Shown here one piece after another: positions 10,001 through 17,655 of a stretch of 64,000 nt of DNA. Made by a program: the position numbers and the translations under genes. Position 1 is the stretch's first letter. Every line of letters starts with the position of its first letter. The notes beneath the pieces were generated by a model that worked only from the letters and a program-made list of their open reading frames with translations, had not been told where the DNA came from and made no database searches. This DNA comes from Rhodoplanes tepidamans (GTDB lineage: Bacteria; Pseudomonadota; Alphaproteobacteria; Rhizobiales; Xanthobacteraceae): contig NZ_JAUSUJ010000029.1 in NCBI RefSeq assembly GCF_030813915.1, positions 1-64,000 on the forward strand, read 5' to 3'.

Positions 10001-10913
10001 GACCCTGCCGGGGGACGCCTCCACGGCCGACACCGTGCTGGCGCGGCTCGCCCTGGCGGCCGATCCGTGGCCCGGGGCGCTCGCGGTGTGGCGATCCTTC
10101 GACGGCGAGACCTTCGAGCGCATCGCGGTCGCCGCCGCGCCGGCCGTGATCGGCGAGACGCTCGACGACCTGCCGGCCGGCCCGGCCGGACGCATCGACC
10201 GCCACGCCGCGGTGCGGGTGCGGCTGTCCGGCGGAGCGCTCGCCTCGATCTCCGACGCGGCGCTGCTGGCCGGCGGCAACGCCGCCGTGCTGGTGGCGCC
10301 GGACGGCCCTTGCGAGGTGATTCAGTTCGGCACCGCCGAGCTGGTCGCGACCCGCACCTGGCGCCTGTCGCGGCTCCTGCGCGGGCAGGCCGGCACCGAG
10401 CATGCGATCGCGGCGCCGCTCGCGGCGGGCGCGACGATCGTGCGGCTCGACGACGTGCTGGTGCCGGTGGCGCGCGGCATCGACAGCCTGGGCCGCACGA
10501 TGGTGCTGCGCGTCGTCGCGGCCGACCGCGATCACGGCGACGCCAGTGCGGTCGCCGTGACGGTGACGCCGCAGGCGACCGCGCTGCGGCCGCTCGCCCC
10601 GGTGCGCCTCGCCGGCCGGCGCACCGCCGAGGGCATCGCGCTCTCCTGGATCCGCCGCACCCGGCGCGACGGCGACTCCTGGGAGGTCGCCGAGGTGCCG
10701 CTCGGCGAGGAGATCGAGGCCTACGCGGTCGACATCCTGAACGGCGGGACGGTGGTGCGGACGCTGTCCACCGCGGGTCCGTCGGCGCTCTACCAGACCG
10801 CGCAGGAGATCGCCGACTTCGGCACCCCGCAGGCGAACCTCTCGGTGCGGGTGGTCCAGCTCTCGGCCACGGTCGGCCGCGGCATCGCGGCCACCGCCGA
10901 CCTCGCGCTCTGA
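7035..10913 (+). CDS. GTA gp15-like megatron / baseplate host-recognition protein
   Basis: A 1292-aa protein. The N-terminus is a Gly/Ala-rich hydrophobic segment (SVAGGAVGGALFGPVGAIVG). A tail-associated region follows, with a repeated-Thr stretch GGGTTSTTTYRYYADFAVGL near residue 110. The central GTA TIM-barrel-like domain lies at roughly residues 400-700 (IDAIGIDWYAPLADWRD, VDKGANQPSVF), and the C-terminal half is a phage-tail-type putative tail domain. This architecture is characteristic of the GTA baseplate 'megatron', which may carry a glycosidase-like fold. I chose ATG 7035 because members begin at this hydrophobic segment; an in-frame upstream ATG at 6990 would add 15 residues overlapping a repeat. 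The DUF2793 gene follows 19 nt later. Confidence 0.95.
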   Translation: MASLVLSVAGGAVGGALFGPVGAIVGRIAGAAVGNALDHALLGGNDRSVEGPRLADLDVMASTEGAPIPRVYGRVRLSGQVIWATPIEEVATTTEESAGGKGMDSGGGTTSTTTYRYYADFAVGLCEGPIGRVGRIWADGEPLDLSGLVIRVHRGDEDQAADPLIVAEQGDDGAPAYRGLAYVVFERLPLAPYGNRIPQLAFEVMRPVGALERMIRAVTLIPGTTEFGYAPSTVVRVLGRGVSGAENRHVVTAASDVEAALDDLQAACPNLAEVAVVVAWFGTDLRAAHCEIRPGVDSAIKRTHPLVWSVAGLPRAAAPPVSQVDGRPAFGGTPSDASVRGLIAELKARGLKVTLYPFVMMDVPAGNARPDPWTGAASQPAYPWRGRVTCDPAPGRPGSPDGTAAAQAQVDAFFGADDPDAWRYRRMVLHYAALAAGAGGVDGFLVGSELIGLTRIRSASGVYPAVTALAALAAEAKAILGAGTMVTYGADWTEYGAHVVDAAATEVRFPLDPLWASPAIDAIGIDWYAPLADWRDTAGHLDRAAADDIHDRAYLARNLRAGEAFDWFYASEAARIAQARTPITDGRGEPWIFRQKDIWSFWAHPHHERVGGMRLATPTAFVPMAKPIRLTEVGCPAVDKGANQPSVFPDATSSEGGRPWFSSGRRDDLIQRRVLEAVLATFDPAYGATLEDNPVSPVYGGRMVDPAAITLWTFDARPWPLFPAATDVWSDGPNWETGHWLTGRLGACPLDGLVAAMLSDAGVSGCDTARLGEGPDGAVIDRPMTPRAALDPLGAAFAFDAVADGATLVFRPRGGAPVAEIGEDDLVWPEQGAPARLVRSQETELPRAVSLGFTDVDADYRRAAVQSRRLVGGAARVLQADLAVVMDRAAAERRAEIRLQDLWAARETASFALPPSRLGLMPGDVIGLTVGGRRRLVEIREIVDTASRAVTAQAIDPEVFSLPLAARARTVPRLPDPVGPADVVVLDLPTLPGDASTADTVLARLALAADPWPGALAVWRSFDGETFERIAVAAAPAVIGETLDDLPAGPAGRIDRHAAVRVRLSGGALASISDAALLAGGNAAVLVAPDGPCEVIQFGTAELVATRTWRLSRLLRGQAGTEHAIAAPLAAGATIVRLDDVLVPVARGIDSLGRTMVLRVVAADRDHGDASAVAVTVTPQATALRPLAPVRLAGRRTAEGIALSWIRRTRRDGDSWEVAEVPLGEEIEAYAVDILNGGTVVRTLSTAGPSALYQTAQEIADFGTPQANLSVRVVQLSATVGRGIAATADLAL

Positions 10914-10932
10914 GCTCACACGGGACGACACC

Positions 10933-12387
10933 ATGACCGACACGCTCCATCTCGGGCTGCCGCTGATCGCCGCCGCCCAGGCCCAGAAGCACGTCACCCA
11001 CAACGAGGCGCTCGTCCGGCTCGATGCGCTGGTGATGCTGGCGGTGCTCGACCGTGACCTCTCGGCCCCGCCGGCGGCGCCGGCCGAGGGCGACCGCTAC
11101 CTGGTCGCAGCGCCGGGCAGCGGCGACTTCGCCGGCCGCGACGATCAGGTCGCCCAGCGGATCGACGGCGGCTGGGTGTTCCATCCGCCCGGCACCGGCT
11201 GGGTGTGCTACGTCGCCGACGAAGGCATGCTGGTGGTTTGGACCGGCACGGCCTGGATGCCGGTGCTGGAGGCGGCGGCGGGGGCGGCGCTGCAGAATCT
11301 CGCCCGGCTCGGCGTCGGCACCGCGGCGGATGCCGGCAACCCGTTCAGCGCCCGGCTCAACAACGTGCTCCTCACCGCGGCGCGGACGGCCGACGGCGGC
11401 GACGGCTCGCTGCGCCTGAAGGTGGAGAAGGAGAGCACCGGCGCCACCGCCTCGCTGCTGTTCCAGGACGGCTTCTCGGGGCGCGCCGAGATCGGGCTGG
11501 CCGGCGACGACGACCTGCGCGTCAAGGTCTCGCCGGACGGCGCGAGCTGGATCGACGCCATCCGGGTCGACCGCACGACCGGCCGGATCGCCTATCCGGC
11601 GTCGGGCGGGCCGCGCGAGGTGCTCACGTCGGACCGCACCTACTGGGTGCGCACCGACGGGGCGAACACCAATGACGGCCGCAGCGACACGCCCTCCGGC
11701 GCCTTCCTCACCTTCCAGCACGCCGTCGACGTGGTGCGCACGAGGCTCGACCTGGCCGGCTTCCAGGTGACCGTCCGGGCCGGCGGTGCCGGCGGCACCT
11801 TCACGGGCGGCGTCTCGGTGAACGGGCCGCTGGTCGGGGCGCGCGGCGTCGACGCGCTCGTCATCCTCGGCGACACCACGATGCCCGCGAACTTCGTGCT
11901 GCAGACCACGGACGCCGGCTCGGTGGTGCGCGCCTATCAGGGCGCCCAGTTCTCCATCGCCGGCTTCAAGCTGACGTCGACCAGCGGCGTGCTGATCGAC
12001 GCGCTGCATTTCGGCTTCGTCAAGGTGACCGGCAGGATGGAGTTCGGCGGCACGGCCGCCCCCCATGTGTTCGCCCGGCGGATGGGGATGGTGGAGCTGA
12101 GCAGCATCGCCTACGTCGTCTCGGGCGGCGGCCAGTTCCACCTGCGCGCCACCAACAACTCCATCGTCACGGTCCAGAGCAGCACGGTCACGATCACCGG
12201 CACCCCGGCGTTCACCGCGTTTCTCAGCATGTCCTTCATCTCGGAGATCATCAGCATCGGGGCGACCTTCACGGGCACCGTTTCGGGTCTGCAATACGCC
12301 GGCGACACCAACAGCGCGCTGATCAACGGCGCGACCCCGATTCCCGGAGCCGGGAGTTCCTCGTCGACCGGCTTCGAGGTTTCGTAA
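10933..12387 (+). CDS. DUF2793 protein with C-terminal beta-helix-like region (fibre/spike candidate)
   Basis: A 484-aa protein. The N-terminal 120 residues are a clear DUF2793 domain: LGLPLIAAAQAQKHVTHNEA, then GDRYLVAAPGSGDFAG and GWVFHPPGTGWVCYVADEG. DUF2793 proteins accompany GTA and prophage tails and are regarded as fibre or spike attachment modules. Residues 230-484 are Gly/Ser/Thr-rich with short beta-strand repeats, suggestive of a right-handed beta-helix receptor-binding domain. The ordered start GGACGACACC-ATG lies 19 nt after the megatron stop. The fibre role is inferred from family and position; the target (probably a surface polysaccharide) is unknown. Confidence 0.8.
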   Translation: MTDTLHLGLPLIAAAQAQKHVTHNEALVRLDALVMLAVLDRDLSAPPAAPAEGDRYLVAAPGSGDFAGRDDQVAQRIDGGWVFHPPGTGWVCYVADEGMLVVWTGTAWMPVLEAAAGAALQNLARLGVGTAADAGNPFSARLNNVLLTAARTADGGDGSLRLKVEKESTGATASLLFQDGFSGRAEIGLAGDDDLRVKVSPDGASWIDAIRVDRTTGRIAYPASGGPREVLTSDRTYWVRTDGANTNDGRSDTPSGAFLTFQHAVDVVRTRLDLAGFQVTVRAGGAGGTFTGGVSVNGPLVGARGVDALVILGDTTMPANFVLQTTDAGSVVRAYQGAQFSIAGFKLTSTSGVLIDALHFGFVKVTGRMEFGGTAAPHVFARRMGMVELSSIAYVVSGGGQFHLRATNNSIVTVQSSTVTITGTPAFTAFLSMSFISEIISIGATFTGTVSGLQYAGDTNSALINGATPIPGAGSSSSTGFEVS

Positions 12388-12491
12388 GACTCGACGCCTC
12401 GGAGAACTCGCGGTAAATGTGCTTTTCGGGACGTTGAATGTTTTTTATCGCGGATCCACTGCCGCTTCGAGCTGATTTCTAGGAGCTCGAT

Positions 12492-12518
12492 ATGGAGAAT
12501 CGCGTTGGAGGAAATTGA
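12492..12518 (+). CDS. 8-codon leader ORF, or original start of the acyltransferase gene
   Basis: ATG 12492 has AGGAG at 12481-12485 (6-nt spacing) and encodes MENRVGGN before TGA at 12516-12518. It is in the same frame as the acyltransferase and its stop directly abuts the TTG start. It is either a translational-coupling leader or the true N-terminus of the acyltransferase cut off by a nonsense codon. Confidence 0.4.
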   Translation: MENRVGGN

Positions 12519-13517
12519 TTGCACTACAATTCGCTCGACGGCCTGCGCGGGTTGGCTGCCCTGACGGTTGCGATCTCACACTTCTCTAATGCGACAGGGA
12601 TGTTCGGTGGTCTTCTCGGCCACGGAGCAGGTCAGGTCGGTGTCATGCTTTTCTTTGTTCTGTCTGGTTTTCTGATGGGGCATTTGTATTTAGCCGAGCA
12701 GTTCTCTCGGAGAACCGTCTCACAGTTTGTCAGGCGGCGCGTGGCGCGCGTGTTTCCGCTTTATCTATTTGTTGTGTTTGTGTCTTTTGTTGCTCCTCAC
12801 GGATTTCATCTACACCCCGTCACTCTCGATAATGTTGTGGAGCATCTGCTTTTCTGGCGCGGGAGCGGTGTGCTTTGGACGATTCCTGTTGAGGTTCAGT
12901 TCTATGCCGTCTTTCCTCTGATATGGTTTTTGTGGCGGAAGTCGAGCGCCGTGGCATGGGCCTCTGTTGTCTGCGCCGTTTGCGCGATCGCGTGGCTCGG
13001 GTTTCCCCGCACTCCAGCGCTCGCGCAGGGCTTTTCGTTCTTCGCAATCGGATTGTGTGTATCGCGGCTTAATGTCCTCATTGTCGCGGATCGGTCCATA
13101 TTTTTCGAATTGATTTTTGTGTTCTTTTTGTTGCTTTATGTGATCCTGCTTCCGCAGATCAAGGCGGGCATTGGGTTGCCGTCTGTTGGTATTTTGGGAC
13201 TGCCGCTATACATGTTTTCGCTTGGGGTGCTTCTGTTTGCGACGATCAGGTCGCGCATTGCAAAATTGGTTTTTGGTAATATTGCGAGTAGGGCATTGGG
13301 TAAGATTTCGTACTCGATGTATCTCGTTCACTCGCCCGTGTTGGTGTGGATTCTCGCGGATCAAGTCATCCCCAAGAATATCGGCGCATTGCTGATATTC
13401 TTCCTTATTTCCGTCGTTGGGCTGTCGACAGTCACCTACTGGTGCATCGAACTGCCGCTCCGTAACTGGATTTCCGGCCGCGCGACCTCGCCATCTCCTG
13501 CCCCTGCTTCTGTCTGA
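12519..13517 (+). CDS. Acyltransferase 3 family membrane protein (OafA/YrhL-like)
   Basis: A 332-aa integral membrane O-acyltransferase, likely acetylating a surface glycan. Near the N-terminus is the family signature NSLDGLRGLAALTVAISH (catalytic-type His at its end), followed by FFVLSGFLMG and RRVARVFPLY. About ten hydrophobic helices follow. The TTG start at 12519 is supported by GGAGG at 12507-12511 with 7-nt spacing. The gene is strikingly AT-richer than its neighbours and uses T-rich codons, a sign of recent transfer. It sits between the fibre-like gene and the endolysin. As with phage-encoded O-antigen acetylases, it could alter the receptor for the particle (inference). An 11-G run follows the stop. 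Confidence 0.88.
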   Translation: MHYNSLDGLRGLAALTVAISHFSNATGMFGGLLGHGAGQVGVMLFFVLSGFLMGHLYLAEQFSRRTVSQFVRRRVARVFPLYLFVVFVSFVAPHGFHLHPVTLDNVVEHLLFWRGSGVLWTIPVEVQFYAVFPLIWFLWRKSSAVAWASVVCAVCAIAWLGFPRTPALAQGFSFFAIGLCVSRLNVLIVADRSIFFELIFVFFLLLYVILLPQIKAGIGLPSVGILGLPLYMFSLGVLLFATIRSRIAKLVFGNIASRALGKISYSMYLVHSPVLVWILADQVIPKNIGALLIFFLISVVGLSTVTYWCIELPLRNWISGRATSPSPAPASV

Positions 13518-13812
13518 CATACAGCCCGGGGGGGGGGGACGATCCGATCGCGCCGGCCGGTGCCCGAACACTGAGCTGAAGTCGCTCTGTTGGATTCTCT
13601 CGGGCCATCAGTCCGTGATCGTCTTTGCGCCCGTTGTCATCGACGGGCGGTGCGAGATGCCCCTGCCCGGTCGAAGACTGCAGCCCGACCGCTCTCGGGC
13701 TCGCGCGAAGTGCAGCTTCATCACCGCTGATCTCCTCGATGTCCGATGTGCCGAGCAGTGACGGCACACTCGGACGTTGTTGGATTGTTCCTAAACCTCC
13801 AGAGAAACCGAC
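13518..13812. other. Intergenic region with an 11-G homopolymer
   Basis: About 295 nt without a supported gene. It contains a run of 11 G at 13528-13538, ten bases after the acyltransferase stop. No promoter or RNA was recognised; the short open frames here have no Shine-Dalgarno support and are shadows. Confidence 0.5.
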
Positions 13813-14577
13813 ATGGCGAAAGCGACCTATGACGAGGCGCTGCGGCGTCTGCTCGTGCACGAGGGCGGCTACTCCAACCATCCGAGCGATCCGGGCGGGC
13901 CGACCAAGTACGGCATCACGATCTTCGACTATCGCAAGTACATCGACGCGCGCGGCTCGGCGGCCGACGTCAGGGCCATGACGGTCGACCAGGCCAAGGC
14001 GATCTACCGGGTGCGCTACTGGGACGCGCAGCGCTGCGACGAGCTGCCCCCCGGCGTCGACTACGCGGTCTTCGACTACGGCGTGAACTCCGGCATCGGC
14101 CGGTCCGGCCGGGTGCTGCGCCGCCTGCTCGGGCTTTCCGCCGACGGCCATGCCGTCACCGACGCCGCGATCGCGGCGGCCGCGGCGCGCGATCCGGCCG
14201 GCCTGGTGCAGGCGATCTGCGACGAGCGCCTGCGCTTCCTGAAGGCGCTGCGGACCTGGCCGGTGTTCGGCGCCGGCTGGGGACGCCGCGTCGCCGACGT
14301 GCGGCGGGTCGGGCTGCGGATGGCGGCCGGGGCGCCGGCCCCCGGTCGGCGGCGCAGGGGCGGGGCGATCGCGGCGGGCGGCGCCGCGGCCGCCGGGGCC
14401 GCCGAGGCCGCCCGGCAGGGCGGCGTTCCGGTCGAGGCGATCCTGGTCGCGGCCGGAACGGTCGCGGCTGTCGCGCTGGTCGCCGGGGCGATCTGGCTCA
14501 TCCGGCGCCGGCGGGCCCGCCGCGCCGTCGCCGGCAAGGCGATCGCTCCCGAGGCGCTCGCCGGACAGGGAGGCTGA
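13813..14577 (+). CDS. Glycoside hydrolase 108 family endolysin with C-terminal membrane anchor
   Basis: A 254-aa muramidase-type lysis enzyme. Residues 8-95 form the GH108 domain with the motif LLVHEGGYSNHPSDPGGPTK (probable catalytic Glu17) and YGITIFDYRKY. Residues 95-170 match the peptidoglycan-binding domain usually paired with it (DYGVNSGIGRSGRVLRRLLG). Residues 175-215 are Ala/Gly-rich, and a hydrophobic helix at about 213-237 (AGTVAAVALVAGAIWLI) is followed by RRRRARR, so the protein looks tail-anchored. A three-TM holin gene starts one base after its stop. Together they form the release cassette of the GTA-like module. The membrane anchor is unusual for a soluble endolysin. Confidence 0.9.
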   Translation: MAKATYDEALRRLLVHEGGYSNHPSDPGGPTKYGITIFDYRKYIDARGSAADVRAMTVDQAKAIYRVRYWDAQRCDELPPGVDYAVFDYGVNSGIGRSGRVLRRLLGLSADGHAVTDAAIAAAAARDPAGLVQAICDERLRFLKALRTWPVFGAGWGRRVADVRRVGLRMAAGAPAPGRRRRGGAIAAGGAAAAGAAEAARQGGVPVEAILVAAGTVAAVALVAGAIWLIRRRRARRAVAGKAIAPEALAGQGG

Positions 14578-14578
14578 C

Positions 14579-15193
14579 ATGGACTGGCGCGATCTCGGCG
14601 GGGCGCTCGCCAAGGCGGGGGCCCCGATCATCGGCACGGCGCTCGGCGGCCCGTTCGGCGGGCTGATCGGGCAGGCGATCGGCAGCGTGGTGGCCGACGC
14701 GCTCGGGGTGGAGGCGACGCCGGCGGCCGTCGACGCCGCGGTTCGGACCACGGCCGCGCCCGATCTCGCGGCGAAGCTCTCGACGGCCGAGACGGAGGCG
14801 CAGGCCCGGTGGCCGGCGCTCGCCGAGATCGCCCGGGCGGAGGCCGAGCTCGCCGGCCGGGCGATCGCCGACACCAACGCCACCATGCGGGCCGAGCAGG
14901 CGGCCGGCGACGTGGTGCAGCGCTGGTGGCGGCCGCTCTACGCGTTCGAGCTGACGCTCGAATGCGCCGCGTTCTGGGCCGTCGTGATCGTCGCGCTGGC
15001 GCGCCGCGACACCGCTCCGCTCGACGCCGCCATCAACGCGACCGGGCTGCTGACGCTCTACTGGGGCGCCCGCTTCGCGGTGCTCGGCGTCTATGTCGAC
15101 GGCCGCTCGCGCGAGAAGCTGACGGCGCTGACCGGTGCGCCGGCGAACGGGGTGGTCGGGGCGGTCGTCAAGGCGGTGCGGCGGGGCAAGTGA
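14579..15193 (+). CDS. Three-TM holin of GTA release (GTA_holin_3TM family)
   Basis: A 204-aa holin. A Gly-rich N-terminal amphipathic/hydrophobic segment (GGPFGGLIGQAIGSVVADAL) is followed by a charged middle with DTNATMRAEQAAGDVVQRWW. Two TM segments follow near residues 130-150 (FELTLECAAFWAVVIVALA) and 158-175 (TGLLTLYWGARFAVLGVYV), and a basic tail ends the protein. The QRWWRPLYAFE motif is typical of pfam11351-type holins linked to gene transfer agents. It is translationally adjacent to the GH108 endolysin. It is the last gene of the plus-strand module; the next gene is convergent. Confidence 0.92.
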   Translation: MDWRDLGGALAKAGAPIIGTALGGPFGGLIGQAIGSVVADALGVEATPAAVDAAVRTTAAPDLAAKLSTAETEAQARWPALAEIARAEAELAGRAIADTNATMRAEQAAGDVVQRWWRPLYAFELTLECAAFWAVVIVALARRDTAPLDAAINATGLLTLYWGARFAVLGVYVDGRSREKLTALTGAPANGVVGAVVKAVRRGK

Positions 15194-15256
15194 GCACCGC
15201 CGGTGCGTCGTCCGGCGTCGCCCGGGACGCGGTCGAGTCGCGGCGACGCGCAGGCG

Positions 15257-17230
15257 CTAACGCGGTGCTGCCTTCCTGGCTCGCGTCCTGCCGCGGGTCG
15301 ACGTCGCGGCGCCGCGGGCGGCGACGGAAGCTGCCGGGGTCGGCACGGCGCCGTCGGACAGAACCCGAGACAGCATGTCCCTCTGCTCGGCGGTCCGCGG
15401 CCGAAGCGTGATCGGATGCTGGCTGTGGAAGCGCCAGGCCCGGGCCGCGTTCGTTCGGCGCCCGTCCAGCGTCTCCTCCACGACCCGGCAGTCGGACAGC
15501 GTGAGAACGACGCCGTGTGCTCCGGCCGGGCACTGAACCTCGACCGACTTGCCGGTGTCGTCCTTCCACAGCGCGACGACACGCGAGCGATCGTACATGG
15601 CGGTGTCGTTCGCGCGCTCGATCAGACCCAGCGAGGTGTATTTCAGGACCGAGCAGCCCGGATCGTCGGCGAGCGTGGTCGAGTACCGGGCGGACCAGCG
15701 GCTCTTGAGCTGAGGGCCGTCCATCAGCATCACGAAGACGAGATTGGGGCCGACGTCACGCAGGACCGCGTGGCAGGGGTCGCTGCGCGCCAGATCCTCG
15801 CAGATGAGCGTGGTGAAGGCCGAGGAGGACCGGAAGACGTTGAACTTGATCTCGCGGGGGCCGAGCGGCGTGGCCTCCCACCACACGGCGCGCGGATCGA
15901 GCGTCGAGCCGAGAGCGTAGTTGGAGACCTGCGGCTCGTCGATGCGCCAGGGATGGTGCTTCGACCGGCTGCCGACGAAGCAGGTGCGCGCCGTCCGCGG
16001 GGAGCCGGCGGCGTCTGCCTCCCGCAGCTCGATATCGAGGAACACAGCGGAGAGCGCGAAGTTGCCTTTCTGGTTTCCGCAGTTCGAGCTGGATCCGGAG
16101 ACCAGGAATTCGAGCTTCGGGAACTCGTCCAGCACGCGGTTCTTCAAGGCCTCGAACGTCGACCAGTCGAGCGCGTACTCGGGAAAGAGAACGCCGTGAA
16201 TCGCGCCGGTGTCCTGCTGGGCCTCCTTGATCAGCTCCACCGTGAAGTCGACCACGTCCGGCGACAGCCACTTCTGATCGATCTCGAATCAGCCTCGCTC
16301 GATCGCTCCATCCACCCCGTCGTCTCGCCGGGCGCCCTTCGCGCGGGTCGGGGCGAACCAGGTCGCGCGCAGCTTGAACGGATACGGCACGATCAGGATG
16401 TTCAGCGCCGCGGTCTCGTTCTCGGTCGACAAGCGGCCCGGCGGAACGTGCCACCCGGTGCTGACGATGCCGCGCGGCGGAAGCAAGGCGAGATTCTGCG
16501 TGTAGCTGCGCAGGGTGCAGCCGACGGCGGCCGTGCGCACCTTCGGCTGGACGCAGACGACGTCCGGATCGACGAGCACGCACAGGGACGGAAGGTCGTT
16601 GCTGACGACCGCGGTGCGCCTGCCGTTTCCTCGTCCCCGCCTGTCGGTGAACCGGTCGGCGCTGGCGCGCCAATAGGCCAGCGCGGCGATGCTCGCGACC
16701 CAGTTTTGCGTCGGCTCCGACGCGACGCTGTACCCGACGCCCTCGCACGCCTCGTCGGCGACGATCATGAGGGCCAGCGCGTAGGTCCACCAGATCGGGT
16801 ATGCGCCGTGCCTGTCGACCTGCGGATAGATCGGCTCGGAGCCTGCGGCGACGATCCTGCTCCAGTACTCCTGCACGATATCGGGCGCCGGCAGCTTCCG
16901 CGCCCACGCCTTGCCGGCCTCCTGGAAGGTCTTTCGGAGGTCCTCGTCGTGAAGGTCTAGTCCGCCGGCTTCGACGGTGCGACACAGGTTCTCGAAGGAG
17001 GGCCGAAGAGGGGTCGGAACCCCGCCGGCCGGTGGACCCACGAAGAGCTGGTTGAGGGCCCCCGCCCGCAACAGCAGCAGAGCGGTCGCGGCGAACACGT
17101 CGGTCGGGAAGATCGGCGCCTGCGTCACCTCGACGGCCTCGCGGGTCTCCCGCCCCGTCGAAAGGAGCGTTCCGCTCGGGAAGATGCGCCGGAGGAGAGC
17201 GAGGACCGTTTTTTGCGGCGGTTCGGTCAT
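15257..17230 (-). pseudogene. Nitrilase-fold protein of unknown role, interrupted by one in-frame TGA
   Basis: One continuous reading frame of about 657 codons, broken only by a TGA (reverse complement of 16289-16291). Codons 1-313 encode an unrecognised, mostly helical N-terminal region (FPTDVFAATALLLLRAGALN) leading into the first strand of a carbon-nitrogen hydrolase domain (ALNILIVPYPFKLRATWF). After the TGA the frame resumes with FEIDQKWLSPD and shows the nitrilase catalytic triad: Glu in GVLFPEYALDW, Lys in GPREIKFNVF and Cys in TLICEDLAR. The C-terminus is basic and low-complexity. No ribosome binding site was seen for a separate second gene, so a nonsense mutation is the simplest reading; readthrough is possible. 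It is convergent with the holin gene. Substrate unknown; no reverse transcriptase motif was found. Confidence 0.7.
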
Positions 17231-17655
17231 GGGTTGGTGTTTTGCGGCGGATCGGCCGGTGGCCGAGCGTGCGGCTCACCGGCCGGGCTGGTCGTGAGCG
17301 GCCACAAGCCATGGTCGAAAAGTACCGCCGTCAAACCGGCGGAGCAACCTGTGATTGCGATTGCGGCGATCCACGCATTTGGTTAAGAGTCCTTTACCCT
17401 GAGCGGGCAGCCGAAGGATGCACGGTGTCGCATGCGGCTCGACGATCGTCGGCGCCGGCCAGGACGTCATCTCGGGCGCCGGGGCCGTGGCATCAGGGTC
17501 GCGGCATCGGGGCCGCAGCATCTCGCTGGAGCGAATTGCAGGACGAACGGGATCGACGCGCGGAAGGCCTGCGCTTTGCCCGATCGGGTTCGAGCTTTCT
17601 TAGCGACTCCCTGCCACCCTCCGCCATGCGGGGTGCGCAGCTCGAGGAACGGGCG
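17231..17655. other. Divergent intergenic region
   Basis: About 425 nt between the broken nitrilase-like gene (minus) and a small plus-strand gene. It must hold their promoters. Open frames here lack ribosome binding sites and family resemblance. No RNA or repeat was recognised. Confidence 0.4.

Noticed and set aside
6833-10936. 1367-aa plus-strand open frame overlapping the megatron
   Set aside because: Almost entirely Arg/Ala/Gly in a shifted frame of the gp15-like gene; no motifs.
12516-16291. UGA used as a sense codon in the accessory genes
   Set aside because: Two in-frame TGA codons lie at suggestive positions, but most genes here, including the GTA genes, end in TGA at the expected places, so recoding is not supported.
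15257-17230. Reverse-transcriptase/nitrilase defence system (DRT1-like)
   Set aside because: The nitrilase triad is present but no reverse transcriptase motif (YxDD) or RT-like core was found in the N-terminal part or nearby, so this name is not supported.
17242-17655. N-terminal extension of the small 65-aa gene
   Set aside because: The upstream frame has no ribosome binding site and looks like unconserved GC-rich sequence; the ATG at 17656 has a good one.
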